Origin: Streptomyces venezuelae
GTDB taxonomy: Bacteria > Actinomycetota > Actinomycetes > Streptomycetales > Streptomycetaceae
Direction of reading: 5' to 3'
DNA: 64,000 nt
Assembly: GCF_008642295.1 (NCBI RefSeq)
Contig: NZ_CP029190.1
Location: 4,261,501-4,325,500, forward strand
The first letter of the stretch is position 1, and every line of letters starts with the position of its first letter. Below the pieces are notes generated by a model. The model was not told where the DNA came from, did not search any database, and saw only the letters and a program-made list of their open reading frames with translations. Below, one piece after another: positions 9,561-20,324 of this stretch. The translations under genes and the position numbers were made by a program.

Positions 9561-9606
9561 GGGTCCGGGCGCAGCCCGGGTAACGGGTCCGGCGCGCAGC
9601 CCGGGT
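9561..9606. repeat. Short GGGTCCGG...CAGCCCGGGT repeat pair
   Basis: Two near-identical 21-22 bp palindromic units (9561-9581 and 9585-9606) lie between the dispersed repeat and the stop of the minus-strand hydrolase at 9625. Each can fold (GGGC...GCCC). They may help end minus-strand transcription; this is not certain. Confidence 0.4.
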
Positions 9607-9624
9607 GCCCCGCAGGGCCCCGGC

Positions 9625-11640
9625 TCAGCCTGCCGCGCGCGGCAGCCGGCGTTCCCAGGTGCGGTGGAACACCACCTCCCCGCCCTCCCGGCACACCACC
9701 TCGTTCGAGGTCAGGAAGCCGCCCTCGTCGCACCAGGTCTCCGACCGGGTCTCCACCCGGGCGTCCCAGCCCAGCTCCGGCCGGTGCAGCCGGATCCGCC
9801 ACTCCGAGCGGGCCCGCGCCGACAGCGGGTCCGACTCCTGGATCTCGTACACCTCGGACGCGTCCTCGCCGAACTCCAGGCCGTCCGGGTACACCCGGGT
9901 GCCCCCGTACCGGGGGTCCACCTCCAGCCGCCACATCCCGCGGGCCACGTCCCGTACCACCAGCCGTTCCGGACGGGGCTCGTCCAGGGTGACGGGGAAG
10001 GACACGCCCAGCGGCTCCGACTGTTCCGGTGCCTCGAACGCGACCGAGCCGTCCGCCGTCGCCGCCTCCGCCGAAGGGGACCGCACCGGCAGGGTCAGGG
10101 TGCTGCCCGCCGGGTCCACCGTCCAGCCCGCCTCCGAGCCGGCCCGCGGCCAGATCCACGGCCAGTACGCGGAGGAGAGGGCCAGCCGGATGCGGTGGCC
10201 GGGCGGGAAGGAGTGGCCGATGCCGTTGAGCTCGAAGGAGACCTCCTCCCAGGCCCCGGCGGGCCAGGGCACCGCCCGGTCCCGGCCCGTCCGCGCCGAC
10301 AGGTTGAGCGCGCCCCGGGTGACCAGGGTCGAGGACCCGTCGGGGGCGACGTCGCAGAGCCGGGCGATCACCTGCCCGTACGGGACGTCCATGCGGAGGC
10401 GGACCGTCACCGAGGGGCGGCCCAGCACCTCCACGGCGGAGCCGTCCGGTACCGGGAACTCGAAGCAGGCCGACTTCGCGTCCTCCTCCCGCTGGTCCGG
10501 GGGCAGATCCGCGTCGTTGCCGAAGGGGAAGAACCGGCCCGCGTCCGCCCCGGTGTGCTGCGGGGAGCGCACCTGCACCGGCTCGCCCTGGAGGGCGTAC
10601 GCCGTCGGCGTGACGTTCGGCGAGGGCCAGGCGGGGTCGGCGGCCCAGTGGCCGGGCAGCTCCTGGTAGACCGTGCGCGGCGGGTGCGAGTCGCTGATCC
10701 AGGAGCGCAGCAGCGGCTCGTCCATGACCCCGTTGTCGGCCCCCTTCAGCCAGTGGTCCCACCAGCGCAGGGTCTCCTGGAGGAAGCCGATCGCCGGGCC
10801 GGGCGGCAGTCCGCGGTCCGGGTACTGGTGGGACCAGGGCCCGATCAGGCCGCGGACCCGGTCGGCCGGCAGGTGTTCGGCGAGCCGGAGGACCGTGTCC
10901 CGGTACGGGTCGTGCCAGCCGCCGACCGCGAGCACGGCCGCTTGGATCGCCCCGTAGTCCTCGCAGACGCTGCCGTGCTTCCAGTAGTCGTCCCGGGTCT
11001 GGTGGGACAGCCAGGTGTGGATCAGGGGTTCCATGGATTCCAGGCGGGACAGCCACTGCTCCCGCCAGCCCTCGCCCGCGTACAGCGGGTCCGGCGGGCG
11101 GGCGGTGAAGGCCAGCATGGTGGCCGCCCAGGCGTGCATGTCCACGGCCAGCACCGAGCCGCCCATGTAGTGGACGTCGTTGTCGTAGCGGTCGTCGGTG
11201 GAGCAGACGGTGACGACCGCCTTCAGCGGCTCGGGGGCGAGGGCGGCGATCTGGAGGGAGTTGAAGCCGCCCCAGGAGATGCCGAACATGCCGACCGAGC
11301 CGGTGCACCAGGGCTGGGCGGCCAGCCATTCGACGACCGCGACCCCGTCGGCGAGTTCCTGCGCGTCGTACTCGTCGCCCGGGCGGCCGTCGCTGTTGCC
11401 GTGCCCGCGCACGTCCACCCGTACGGAGGCGTAGCCGTGCCCGGCGTACCAGGGGTGCCGCTGCCAGTCCCGGGGTGCGGTCCAGTCGGTCAGCCGGTAC
11501 GGCAGGTACTCCAGCAGCGCCGGCACCGGTTCGGCGGTGACCGGGCGCCAGATCCGCGCGTAGAGCTCGGTGCCGTCCCGCATCGGGATCCGGACGTCGT
11601 CGTGCATGGTCTCGTGGGGGAACTCGGTACGGATGATCAT
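9625..11640 (-). CDS. CocE/NonD-family alpha/beta hydrolase (X-Pro dipeptidyl-peptidase S15-like)
   Basis: 671 residues, ATG at 11640. The N-terminal alpha/beta hydrolase domain (about 1-310) carries the nucleophile elbow GISWGG with Ser near 122, preceded by RVDVRGHGNSDG, the oxyanion-side motif of the family. GPWSHQYPDRG probably supplies the catalytic His. The C-terminal half (about 320-671) is the jelly-roll domain typical of CocE and X-Pro dipeptidyl-peptidases. Members cleave esters or peptides, and substrate cannot be assigned from sequence. There is no signal peptide, so it is cytosolic. The POT transporter gene ends 16 bp upstream on the same strand, suggesting an operon in which imported peptides or esters are hydrolysed. 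Confidence 0.85.
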   Translation of the reverse strand: MIIRTEFPHETMHDDVRIPMRDGTELYARIWRPVTAEPVPALLEYLPYRLTDWTAPRDWQRHPWYAGHGYASVRVDVRGHGNSDGRPGDEYDAQELADGVAVVEWLAAQPWCTGSVGMFGISWGGFNSLQIAALAPEPLKAVVTVCSTDDRYDNDVHYMGGSVLAVDMHAWAATMLAFTARPPDPLYAGEGWREQWLSRLESMEPLIHTWLSHQTRDDYWKHGSVCEDYGAIQAAVLAVGGWHDPYRDTVLRLAEHLPADRVRGLIGPWSHQYPDRGLPPGPAIGFLQETLRWWDHWLKGADNGVMDEPLLRSWISDSHPPRTVYQELPGHWAADPAWPSPNVTPTAYALQGEPVQVRSPQHTGADAGRFFPFGNDADLPPDQREEDAKSACFEFPVPDGSAVEVLGRPSVTVRLRMDVPYGQVIARLCDVAPDGSSTLVTRGALNLSARTGRDRAVPWPAGAWEEVSFELNGIGHSFPPGHRIRLALSSAYWPWIWPRAGSEAGWTVDPAGSTLTLPVRSPSAEAATADGSVAFEAPEQSEPLGVSFPVTLDEPRPERLVVRDVARGMWRLEVDPRYGGTRVYPDGLEFGEDASEVYEIQESDPLSARARSEWRIRLHRPELGWDARVETRSETWCDEGGFLTSNEVVCREGGEVVFHRTWERRLPRAAG

Positions 11641-11656
11641 CGGCGACCTCGAAGCC

Positions 11657-13198
11657 TCAGTGAACGGGGTGCATGGTGCGCTTGAGCCACGGTGCGAGGG
11701 CGATCACGGCCAGGCCGACGGCCACCGCGACGGCGCCGTTCACCCCGAAGTACACGGGGTTGGACACCTGGCCGTACACCTTCACGACCTGGGCCTGGAT
11801 GCCGTTGGCCAGGGCCAGCGAGAGGAACCACAGGGCCATGGTCTGGCTGCTGAAGGCCTTGGGGGCGAGCTTGCTGCTGGCGGACATGCCGGAGGTCTGG
11901 AGCAGGACGTCGCCCAGGCCGAGCAGCAGGTAGGAGCCGACGATCCACCAGGCGGCCATCCGGTAGGTGTCCGTGGCGTGCCCGGAGGTGGGGATCACCA
12001 TCAGCAGGAAGGACAGGCCGCCCAGGATCACCCCGAAGGCGATCTTGTTGGAGGCGTGCGGCTGGCGGCGGCCCATCCGGACCCAGACGGCCGCCACCAC
12101 CGGGGCCAGCGCCACCTCGAAGGCGCCGAGCGCGGAGGCGTACCAGCCGGCCGGGAAGTCGAAGCCGAGGATGGTGGTGCGGGCGTTGGTCGAGGCGAGC
12201 AGCATCATCGTGGAGTACGCCTGGAAGAGGATGAAGTTGAAGGCGACCGAGGCGAGGAAGAGCACCACGTACGGGCGCAGCCGGCCGCGCTCCTCGGCGC
12301 TGACCTGGGGGCTGCGGAACATCAGGGTGAAGTAGACGACGGGCGCGATCACCGAGGCGAGGGTGAGGACGTCGACGAAGCGGTCCATGGTCAGCCACCC
12401 GGCGGCGGCGAGCAGAGCGCAGAGCGCGGACAGGGCGAGCAGGCCGCCGGCGATGGTCCACAGGGCGCGGCGCATGGCGTCGGGGGCGAGGGGGAACTCG
12501 GCCGAGTGCTTCCGTCCGGCCAGATGGCGGCGGCCCCGTACGTACTGCACCAGTCCGGCGGTCATGCCGAGGGCGGCGGCCGAGAAGCCCCAGTGCCAGC
12601 CCTTGTGCTCGCCGAGCCAGGCGGTGACCAGCGGGCCGGCGAAGGCGCCGATGTTTATGCCCATGTAGTAGAGGGCGAAGCCGGCGTCGCGCCGCTCGTC
12701 CGCCGTCCGGTAGAGCTTGCCGACCATGCCGGCGACATTGGGCTTGAGCAGGCCGGTGCCGGCGCTGATCAGGCCGAGGCCGGCCCAGGTCATGGCGGTG
12801 GTCGGGACGGCCATGGCGTAGTGGCCGCAGGCGATGAGGATGCCGCCCCACAGGACGGCCCGGTAGGAGCCGAGCATCCGGTCGGCGAGCCATCCGCCGG
12901 CGATGGAGACCAGGTAGACCAGGGTTCCGTAGGCCGCCGAGACGGATGCGGCGGTGCCGGGGTCCATGCCCAGGCCGCCGTTGGCCACGGTGTCCGCGAA
13001 GTACAGGACGAGGATGGCCTGCATGCCCAGGAACGAGAAGCGTTCCCAGACCTCCAGCCCGGACAGGGTGGCCAGGCCCCGGGGGTGTCCGAGGAAGGCG
13101 TGGTCGTCGGCGGGCGGCGGCTGGTCGGCTTCGGGGTCCACCGGTGCCGCCGGTTCTGACGGTTCTGCCGGTTCTATGCCAGTCTCAATTCTGGACAA
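11657..13198 (-). CDS. POT/PTR-family proton-dependent oligopeptide transporter
   Basis: Proton-coupled di/tripeptide symporter of the major facilitator superfamily, 513 residues with about 12-14 membrane segments. Signatures: EVWERFSFLGMQAILVLYF (the ExxERF motif), GGWLADRMLGSYRAVLWGG (PTR2 signature) and FALYYMGINIGAFAGPLV. A TTG start at 13198 is chosen because GGAG lies 8 bases before it; the frame stays open upstream to 13354 but that part runs into the polyprenyl synthetase promoter region. A TATAAC box (13215-13220, minus strand) would give a very short leader. Co-transcribed with the CocE-type hydrolase. Confidence 0.88.
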   Translation of the reverse strand: MSRIETGIEPAEPSEPAAPVDPEADQPPPADDHAFLGHPRGLATLSGLEVWERFSFLGMQAILVLYFADTVANGGLGMDPGTAASVSAAYGTLVYLVSIAGGWLADRMLGSYRAVLWGGILIACGHYAMAVPTTAMTWAGLGLISAGTGLLKPNVAGMVGKLYRTADERRDAGFALYYMGINIGAFAGPLVTAWLGEHKGWHWGFSAAALGMTAGLVQYVRGRRHLAGRKHSAEFPLAPDAMRRALWTIAGGLLALSALCALLAAAGWLTMDRFVDVLTLASVIAPVVYFTLMFRSPQVSAEERGRLRPYVVLFLASVAFNFILFQAYSTMMLLASTNARTTILGFDFPAGWYASALGAFEVALAPVVAAVWVRMGRRQPHASNKIAFGVILGGLSFLLMVIPTSGHATDTYRMAAWWIVGSYLLLGLGDVLLQTSGMSASSKLAPKAFSSQTMALWFLSLALANGIQAQVVKVYGQVSNPVYFGVNGAVAVAVGLAVIALAPWLKRTMHPVH

Positions 13199-13400
13199 AA
13201 CGTATTCTCCGGTCGTTATAGGCCTCCCAAGAACATACCGGTGCCCTTCGGGTGGTGTGCAGAACGCGGACCCCACCTGGACCGCCGGGCCCTCACCGTG
13301 ATCGAAAATGGACGGGATACGCTGGCTTGAGCGAAGGCAGCGACACATCGACAATCCAGGTGATCGTCACCGTGATCGGCAGCAGACAGGAGTACCCCTC

Positions 13401-14411
13401 GTGACCGTCGTCGGGCCGTTCGGACTGAGCGTGCGGGACCAGGCTCTTGAGACCGATGTCCAGGCCGGACTGGCGGCCGTGGAGGCGGGTCTGCTGGAGG
13501 CCACCAAGAGTGAGGTCCCCTTCATCACCGAGGCCGCACAGCACCTGGTGCGCGCCGGAGGCAAGCGCTTCCGGCCGCTGCTGGTGATGCTGGCCTCCCG
13601 GTTCGGGGATCCGCATGCACCCGGAATCGTGCCCTCCGCCGTGGTGGTGGAGCTCACCCACCTCGCCACCCTCTACCACGACGACGTCATGGACGAGGCG
13701 GACGTGCGCCGCGGGGTGGCCAGCGCCAACGCCCGCTGGGGCAACTCGGTGGCCGTGCTGACGGGTGACTTCCTGTTCGCCCGGGCCTCGCACATCCTGG
13801 CCGACCTCGGCCCGGAGGCCGTCCGCATCCAGGCCGAGGCCTTCGAGCGGCTGGTGACGGGGCAGATCCTGGAGACCGCCGGCCCGCGCGACGGCCGTGA
13901 CCCGGTCGCCCACTACCTCGACGTCATCGCCGGCAAGACCGGCTCGCTGATCGCCGTATCCGGCCGGTTCGGCGCGCTGATGTCCGGTGCCGACGAGTCG
14001 GTCGTCGACATCCTCACCCAGTACGGCGAACGCCTCGGCACCGCCTTCCAGCTGGCCGACGACGTCCTCGACATCGCCTCCGACTCCCACGAGTCCGGCA
14101 AGACCCCCGGCACCGACCTGCGCGAGGGCATCCCGACCCTGCCCGTGCTGCGGCTGCGCGAGATGGCCGCCCGGGACGGCAAGGCCGAGGACCTGGAGCT
14201 CGTCGCCCTGCTCGAGAGCGATCTGACGGACGACGCCCGGCACGCCGAGGCCCTGGCCCGGCTGCGCGTCCACCCGGCGCTGGAGCAGGCCCGCCGGGAC
14301 ACCGTCCGGTACGCGGAGGACGCCCGCGCCATGCTGGCCCCGCTGCCCGAGTGCTTTGCGAAGTCCGCGCTGGAAGAGCTGTGCGACGCGGTGGTGCACC
14401 GCGCCGGGTAG
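13401..14411 (+). CDS. Long-chain polyprenyl diphosphate synthase
   Basis: Trans-prenyl chain elongation enzyme, cytosolic, 336 residues. GTG start at 13401 follows AGGAG at 13388-13392; the frame is open upstream to 13308 but without a ribosome site. GGKRFRP (53-59) binds diphosphate, HDDVMDEAD (93-101) is the first aspartate-rich motif and LADDVLDI (218-225) the second. Such proteins make the octa/nona-prenyl side chain. In an organism whose quinone is menaquinone, and lying downstream of complex I genes, a role in menaquinone synthesis is likely. Product chain length cannot be read reliably. Followed by a strong terminator. Confidence 0.92.
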   Translation: MTVVGPFGLSVRDQALETDVQAGLAAVEAGLLEATKSEVPFITEAAQHLVRAGGKRFRPLLVMLASRFGDPHAPGIVPSAVVVELTHLATLYHDDVMDEADVRRGVASANARWGNSVAVLTGDFLFARASHILADLGPEAVRIQAEAFERLVTGQILETAGPRDGRDPVAHYLDVIAGKTGSLIAVSGRFGALMSGADESVVDILTQYGERLGTAFQLADDVLDIASDSHESGKTPGTDLREGIPTLPVLRLREMAARDGKAEDLELVALLESDLTDDARHAEALARLRVHPALEQARRDTVRYAEDARAMLAPLPECFAKSALEELCDAVVHRAG

Positions 14412-14429
14412 TTCTCCCGGCGGTGCGAC

Positions 14430-14475
14430 GGGCCCTTGCCACCCCCTACGGGATGAGGGAGCAAGGGCCCTTTCG
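14430..14475 (+). terminator. Intrinsic terminator of the polyprenyl synthase gene
   Basis: Perfect 10-bp stem GGGCCCTTGC (14430-14439) with GCAAGGGCCC (14461-14470), 21-base loop, followed by TTTCGT. Begins 18 bp after the stop codon. Confidence 0.8.
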
Positions 14476-14625
14476 TGTCATCCCACGGTCGTACGCGAAT
14501 TGGCTCCGCGGACTGACGCGCCCCGGGTGCCCGGTTTGGTCAGATGGATGCAACAACCCCACCGCATCGGGTGAGCGTGGCGACACGGGGGTCGCCGCCA
14601 CAGACACAGAGGGCAGGGCACTGAC

Positions 14626-15828
14626 ATGGCAGCGAACACGAAGACTTTCCGCAAGGCCGCGCGGTACGCCGTACCGGTCGCGGTGATCGGCGTGGTCGGC
14701 GCGACCGTCGCACTGGTCCCGGCCTTCGCGAACGCGGGCGGCCCCGACCTGCCGAAGATCACGGCTCAGGAGCTGATCGAGAAGATCGCCGCCTCGGACG
14801 TGGAGCAGCTGTCGGGCACCGCCAAGATCAGCACGGATCTCGGTCTGCCGAAGCTTGCGGGCGGACTGCTCGGCGGGGGCGGCGGGGTGGCCGGCGGATC
14901 GGCGGACCCGACGGACAAGGTGGCCCAGCTCGCCTCGGGGACCCACACCTTCAAGATCGCCGCCGATGGCCCGGACCGCCAGAAGCTGACCTTCCTGGAC
15001 GGCAAGGACGAGTACAGCCTCACCCACAACGGCAAGGACGTGTGGGGGTACGACAGCAAGTCCAACGAGGTGTACCACGAGAAGGCGGACGAGGCAGCGG
15101 CTGCCCCGGAGCGCAAGACCGCGGAGCGGCTGCCGGCCACGCCCAAGCAGCTGGCCGAGGAGGCCCTGAAGGCGGCCGGCACCACCACGGAGGTCACCGT
15201 CGGCGACACCGCGCAGGTCGCCGGGCGGGACGCCTACCAGCTGGTGCTCAAGCCCAAGCAGTCCGGTTCCACCGTGGACTCGGTGCGGATCGCGGTGGAC
15301 GCGAAGAACGGCGTGCCGCTGCGCTTCCAGCTGCTGTCCGACAAGGGCGGCAAGCCGATCGTCGACGCGGGCTTCACCCAGGTCGATTTCAAGAAGCCGG
15401 CCGCCGACACCTTCGCCTTCACCCCGCCCAAGGGCGCGAAGGTGATCGAGGGCGACTCCGAGCACGGCAAGGACGGCAAGGAGTTCAAGGGCCTGGAGTC
15501 CATCCCGGGCCTGGACGGTCTGACCGGCGGGGCGCTGGACGGCAAGGGCGGCGGCGAGATGAAGGTCCTCGGCGAGGGCTGGGCCTCGGTCGCCCGGATC
15601 GACTCCGGCACGGGCAAGGGCCTCAAGGAGCTGGAGAACGACAAGAACGCGCCCAAGGAGGCCAAGCAGTTCCTCGACTCCCTCGGGGACAAGGCCACCG
15701 GCAAGTTCGGTGAGGGCCGGATCTTCTCGACCCGTCTGGTCAACGCCCTGATCACGGACGACGGCAAGGTCTACATCGGCGCGGTCACCAAGGACCAGCT
15801 GGTGAAGACGGCCAACGCCGACAAGTAG
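14626..15828 (+). CDS. Exported LolA-like (DUF2092-type) protein
   Basis: 400 residues. N-terminus MAANTKTFRKAARY is basic and is followed by a hydrophobic stretch to about residue 30 with an ALVPAFANA cleavage site, so the protein is exported; there is no lipobox cysteine. Segments such as GTHTFKIAADGPDRQKLTFL and AGRDAYQLVLKPKQSGSTVD fit the half-barrel fold of LolA/LppX-type lipid-binding proteins. As there is no Lol pathway in a monoderm, this suggests carrying a hydrophobic ligand across the wall. The C-terminal part (about 325-400) ends in a repeated-strand region IDSGTGKGLKELE...VYIGAVTKDQL. Function inferred from fold similarity only. Confidence 0.7.
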   Translation: MAANTKTFRKAARYAVPVAVIGVVGATVALVPAFANAGGPDLPKITAQELIEKIAASDVEQLSGTAKISTDLGLPKLAGGLLGGGGGVAGGSADPTDKVAQLASGTHTFKIAADGPDRQKLTFLDGKDEYSLTHNGKDVWGYDSKSNEVYHEKADEAAAAPERKTAERLPATPKQLAEEALKAAGTTTEVTVGDTAQVAGRDAYQLVLKPKQSGSTVDSVRIAVDAKNGVPLRFQLLSDKGGKPIVDAGFTQVDFKKPAADTFAFTPPKGAKVIEGDSEHGKDGKEFKGLESIPGLDGLTGGALDGKGGGEMKVLGEGWASVARIDSGTGKGLKELENDKNAPKEAKQFLDSLGDKATGKFGEGRIFSTRLVNALITDDGKVYIGAVTKDQLVKTANADK

Positions 15829-15842
15829 CCACGCCTGCACCG

Positions 15843-15878
15843 AGGGTGGCCCGGGACCTGTGTCCCGGGCCACCCTTT
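15843..15878 (+). terminator. Strong hairpin terminator
   Basis: Perfect 15-bp stem (15843-15857 with 15862-15876), 4-base loop CTGT, then TTT. It separates the LolA-like gene from the toxin-antitoxin pair. Confidence 0.85.
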
Positions 15879-15894
15879 GGCCGTTCCCGTATTG

Positions 15895-15916
15895 CGTACA
15901 GCAACGCCGCTGTACG
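15895..15916. promoter_or_regulatory. Perfect palindrome, probable antitoxin operator
   Basis: CGTACAGC (15895-15902) and GCTGTACG (15909-15916) form a perfect 8+8 inverted repeat with a 6-bp spacer, ending 10 bp before the start codon of the RHH protein. TACGGT (15913-15918) resembles a -10 box within the repeat, so a bound repressor would block the promoter. Autoregulation by RHH antitoxins is well established for the family; here it is inferred. Confidence 0.65.
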
Positions 15917-15925
15917 GTGAGGGGC

Positions 15926-16129
15926 ATGTCGAGACACGTCACCATCCGCCTGGACGAAGAGTTCCACGAGCGCCTCAAGGCGCGTGCGGCGGCACTGGGC
16001 ACGACGGTCACCGCGATGATCACCGAGGTCACCGAGCGCGAACTGGACGAGGACCGGAGGAACTTCCTCTCCGGGATAGAGGAGTTCGCCGATCACTGGG
16101 GCTACTTCCAGGAGCGGTTCGGGAATTGA
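15926..16129 (+). CDS. Ribbon-helix-helix antitoxin of a Fic-like toxin-antitoxin pair
   Basis: 67 residues from ATG 15926 (GAGGGG immediately upstream). The N-terminal MSRHVTIRLDEEFHERLKAR is a ribbon-helix-helix motif: the strand residues THITI-type contact DNA, followed by helices ending near residue 45. The C-terminal tail FLSGIEEFADHWGYFQERFG would wrap the toxin. The stop TGA overlaps the next gene's region by a few bases, as in coupled toxin-antitoxin operons. A perfect palindrome precedes the gene. A longer frame from 15860 has no ribosome site and crosses the palindrome. Confidence 0.8.
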   Translation: MSRHVTIRLDEEFHERLKARAAALGTTVTAMITEVTERELDEDRRNFLSGIEEFADHWGYFQERFGN

Positions 16130-16137
16130 AGATCACC

Positions 16138-17986
<1,849 letters not shown>

Positions 17987-18096
17987 TCAAGAGCGTAATC
18001 CGGTCACGGTGGTTCGCTTAACGGACAATCACCCGCACGCGTGATGCGTACGGGCGACTGCGGGACGGAGGATGTTCGGTTACGCGGATGGAGCCG

Positions 18097-19044
18097 CTAG
18101 GCGGGCTGCGCCGGCTGGGACGGGAGCGGTTCGAGCGGCGCCGCCTCCAGCGGGGGCCGGGTGCGCCGCGCCGCCCGCAGCGCGTCCCAGGTGAGCAGCG
18201 CCAGCGCCACCCACACCAGGCCGAAACCGGCCCAGCGCTCGGGCGGCATCGCCTCGTGGAAGTAGACGACGCCGAGGGCGAACTGGAACACCGGTGCCAG
18301 GTACTGGAGCAGCCCGAGGGTGGAGAGCGGGACCCGGATGGCCGCGGCGCCGAAGCAGATCAGCGGCAGCGCGGTGACCAGGCCGGTGGCGGCGAGCAGC
18401 GCGGCATGGCCGGCGCCCTCGGAGCCGAAGGTCAGCTGGTCCCGGCCGCCCAGCCACAGCAGGTAGCCGAGGGCGGGCAGGAACAGGATGGCGGTCTCGG
18501 CGGCCAGGGACTCCACCCCGCCCATGTTGATCTTCTTCTTGATCAGCCCGTACGTGGCGAAGGAGCAGGCGAGCACCAGGGAGATCCACGGCGGGCGGCC
18601 GTAGCCGATGGCGAGCACCAGCACGGCGGCGGCGCCGATGCCGACGGCCGTCCACTGGGCGGGCCGCAGCCGCTCGCCGAGGACCAGGACGCCCATCCCG
18701 ATGGTGACGAGCGGGTTGATGAAGTAGCCCAGGCTGGCCTCGACCACCTGGCCGTTGTTGACCGCCCAGATGTAGACGCCCCAGTTCACCGTGATGAGGG
18801 CGGCGGCCAGGGAGGTCAGGGCGAGCTTGCGGGGCTGCTGGACGAGGGTGCGTATCCAGCTCCAGCGGCGCAGCGCGAGCAGGATGACGCCCAGGACCGC
18901 CACGGACCACACCATGCGGTGGGCCAGGATCTCGACGGCGTCGGAGGGCTTGAGGAGCGGCCAGAAGAGGGGGACCAGCCCCCACATTCCATAGGCGCCG
19001 ATTCCGTAGAGCAGACCCGTGCGCTGCTCGTTCTCCGCTTTCAC
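18097..19044 (-). CDS. rarD: EamA/RarD-family membrane transporter
   Basis: 315 residues from GTG 19044, which has AGGAGG just upstream; the open frame continues to 19134 without a better start. Ten hydrophobic segments in two EamA repeats. RTGLLYGIGAYGMWGLVPLF, HRMVWS, NWGVYIWAVNNG and EASLGYFINPLVTIGMGVLVLGERL are characteristic of RarD proteins, named for chloramphenicol sensitivity in Pseudomonas; substrate is unknown. C-terminal 30 residues are Ala/Pro-rich. It is the last gene of the minus-strand series following korB, but a strong hairpin separates them. Confidence 0.85.
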   Translation of the reverse strand: MKAENEQRTGLLYGIGAYGMWGLVPLFWPLLKPSDAVEILAHRMVWSVAVLGVILLALRRWSWIRTLVQQPRKLALTSLAAALITVNWGVYIWAVNNGQVVEASLGYFINPLVTIGMGVLVLGERLRPAQWTAVGIGAAAVLVLAIGYGRPPWISLVLACSFATYGLIKKKINMGGVESLAAETAILFLPALGYLLWLGGRDQLTFGSEGAGHAALLAATGLVTALPLICFGAAAIRVPLSTLGLLQYLAPVFQFALGVVYFHEAMPPERWAGFGLVWVALALLTWDALRAARRTRPPLEAAPLEPLPSQPAQPA

Positions 19045-19187
19045 GGGCCCTCCTGGGTGGTGCAGGCGTATTCCGGCCAACCTCTCGACGGTAGCGCCGG
19101 ACGCCCCGAATGTCATGGCCGTCAACAGTGACACTCATGACATCGTCAAGCGCCTGGGGGGGGCAGACGGCAGACGGCAGAACGGGA

Positions 19188-19222
19188 ACGGGCCCGGAGC
19201 TCATCCAGAGCTCCGGGCCCGT
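19188..19222 (-). terminator. Hairpin terminator after korB
   Basis: Perfect 15-bp stem (19188-19202 with 19208-19222), 5-base loop ATCCA, 26 bp beyond the korB stop on the minus strand. No T-run. Confidence 0.75.
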
Positions 19223-19247
19223 CCGGGGACGTGCAGGCGGCAGGCGG

Positions 19248-20324
19248 TCAGCCGATGACCGTCCAGGTGTCGTTGCCGGTCAGCAGCCGGCCCAGGTCGC
19301 CCTTGCCGAACCGCTCGATGGCGGTGTCCAGCTGGTCCGCCATCTGCGTGTCGTAGACCGGGCGCTCCACACTGCGGAACACCCCGATGGGGGTCTGGTG
19401 CAGGGTGTCCGGGTCGGCGAGCCGGGACAGCGCGAAAGCGGTGGTCGGCGAGGCGCTGTGCGCATCGTGGACCAGGATCCGCCCCTCGTTCTCCGGGGTG
19501 ACCGCCACGACCTGGAGGTCGCCGGTGGCCGGATCCCGGACCACGCCCTTGCCGCCGTCCGCGCCGAACCGGATCGGCTGCCCGTGCTCCAGCCGGATCA
19601 CGGCGTCCAGCGCCTGCTCGTTGTCCTTGAGGACCTCGAACGCGCCGTCGTTGAAGATGTTGCAGTTCTGGTAGATCTCCACCAGCGCCGTGCCCGGGTG
19701 GTCGGCGGCTGCCCGGAGCACCTCGGTCAGGTGCTTGCGGTCCGAGTCCACCGTGCGCGCCACGAAGGAGGCCTCGGCGCCGAGCGCCAGGGACACCGGG
19801 TTGAAGGGCGCGTCCAGGGAGCCCATCGGGGTCGACTTGGTGATCTTGCCGACCTCGGAGGTGGGTGAGTACTGGCCCTTGGTCAGACCGTAGATCCGGT
19901 TGTTGAACAGCAGGATCTTGAGGTTGACGTTTCGCCGCAGGGCGTGGATCAGGTGGTTTCCGCCGATGGACAGCGCGTCGCCGTCACCGGTGACCACCCA
20001 CACGCTCAGGTCGCGGCGGGAGGAGGCCAGCCCGGTGGCGATGGCCGGGGCGCGACCGTGGATGGAGTGCATCCCGTACGTGTTCATGTAGTACGGGAAC
20101 CGCGAGGAACATCCGATTCCGGATACGAAGACGATGTTCTCCTTGGCCAGCCCCAGCTCGGGCATGAAGCCCTGCACGGCTGCCAGGACCGCGTAGTCAC
20201 CGCAGCCCGGGCACCATCGAACCTCCTGGTCCGACTTGAAGTCCTTCATGGACTGCCGGGCCTCGGCCTTGGGGACCAGGGAGAGCAGGGAATGGCCGGC
20301 CGGTGCAGCCGCCGTCTCAGTCAT
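19248..20324 (-). CDS. korB: 2-oxoacid (2-oxoglutarate):ferredoxin oxidoreductase, beta subunit
   Basis: Thiamine-diphosphate and [4Fe-4S] subunit, 358 residues. With KorA it converts 2-oxoglutarate and CoA to succinyl-CoA and CO2 while reducing ferredoxin. WCPGCGDY supplies two cluster cysteines, GIGCSSRFPYY a third and EIYQNCNIFND a fourth. GDGDALSIGGNHLIHALRRN-like and NNRIYGLTKGQ stretches are the ThDP/Mg site. There is no fused ferredoxin or delta domain, so a separate ferredoxin is needed; none is encoded in the window. ATG start overlaps the korA stop by 8 bp. The actinobacterial pair (as in Mycobacterium tuberculosis KorAB) allows a TCA cycle independent of 2-oxoglutarate dehydrogenase. 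Confidence 0.93.
   Translation of the reverse strand: MTETAAAPAGHSLLSLVPKAEARQSMKDFKSDQEVRWCPGCGDYAVLAAVQGFMPELGLAKENIVFVSGIGCSSRFPYYMNTYGMHSIHGRAPAIATGLASSRRDLSVWVVTGDGDALSIGGNHLIHALRRNVNLKILLFNNRIYGLTKGQYSPTSEVGKITKSTPMGSLDAPFNPVSLALGAEASFVARTVDSDRKHLTEVLRAAADHPGTALVEIYQNCNIFNDGAFEVLKDNEQALDAVIRLEHGQPIRFGADGGKGVVRDPATGDLQVVAVTPENEGRILVHDAHSASPTTAFALSRLADPDTLHQTPIGVFRSVERPVYDTQMADQLDTAIERFGKGDLGRLLTGNDTWTVIG

Noticed and set aside
13308..13400. Extended N-terminus of the polyprenyl synthase from 13308
   Set aside because: The 31 extra residues have no family counterpart, and AGGAG precedes the GTG at 13401.
19045..19247. Small gene between korB and rarD
   Set aside because: Only short shadow frames; the space is taken by the korB terminator and the rarD promoter.
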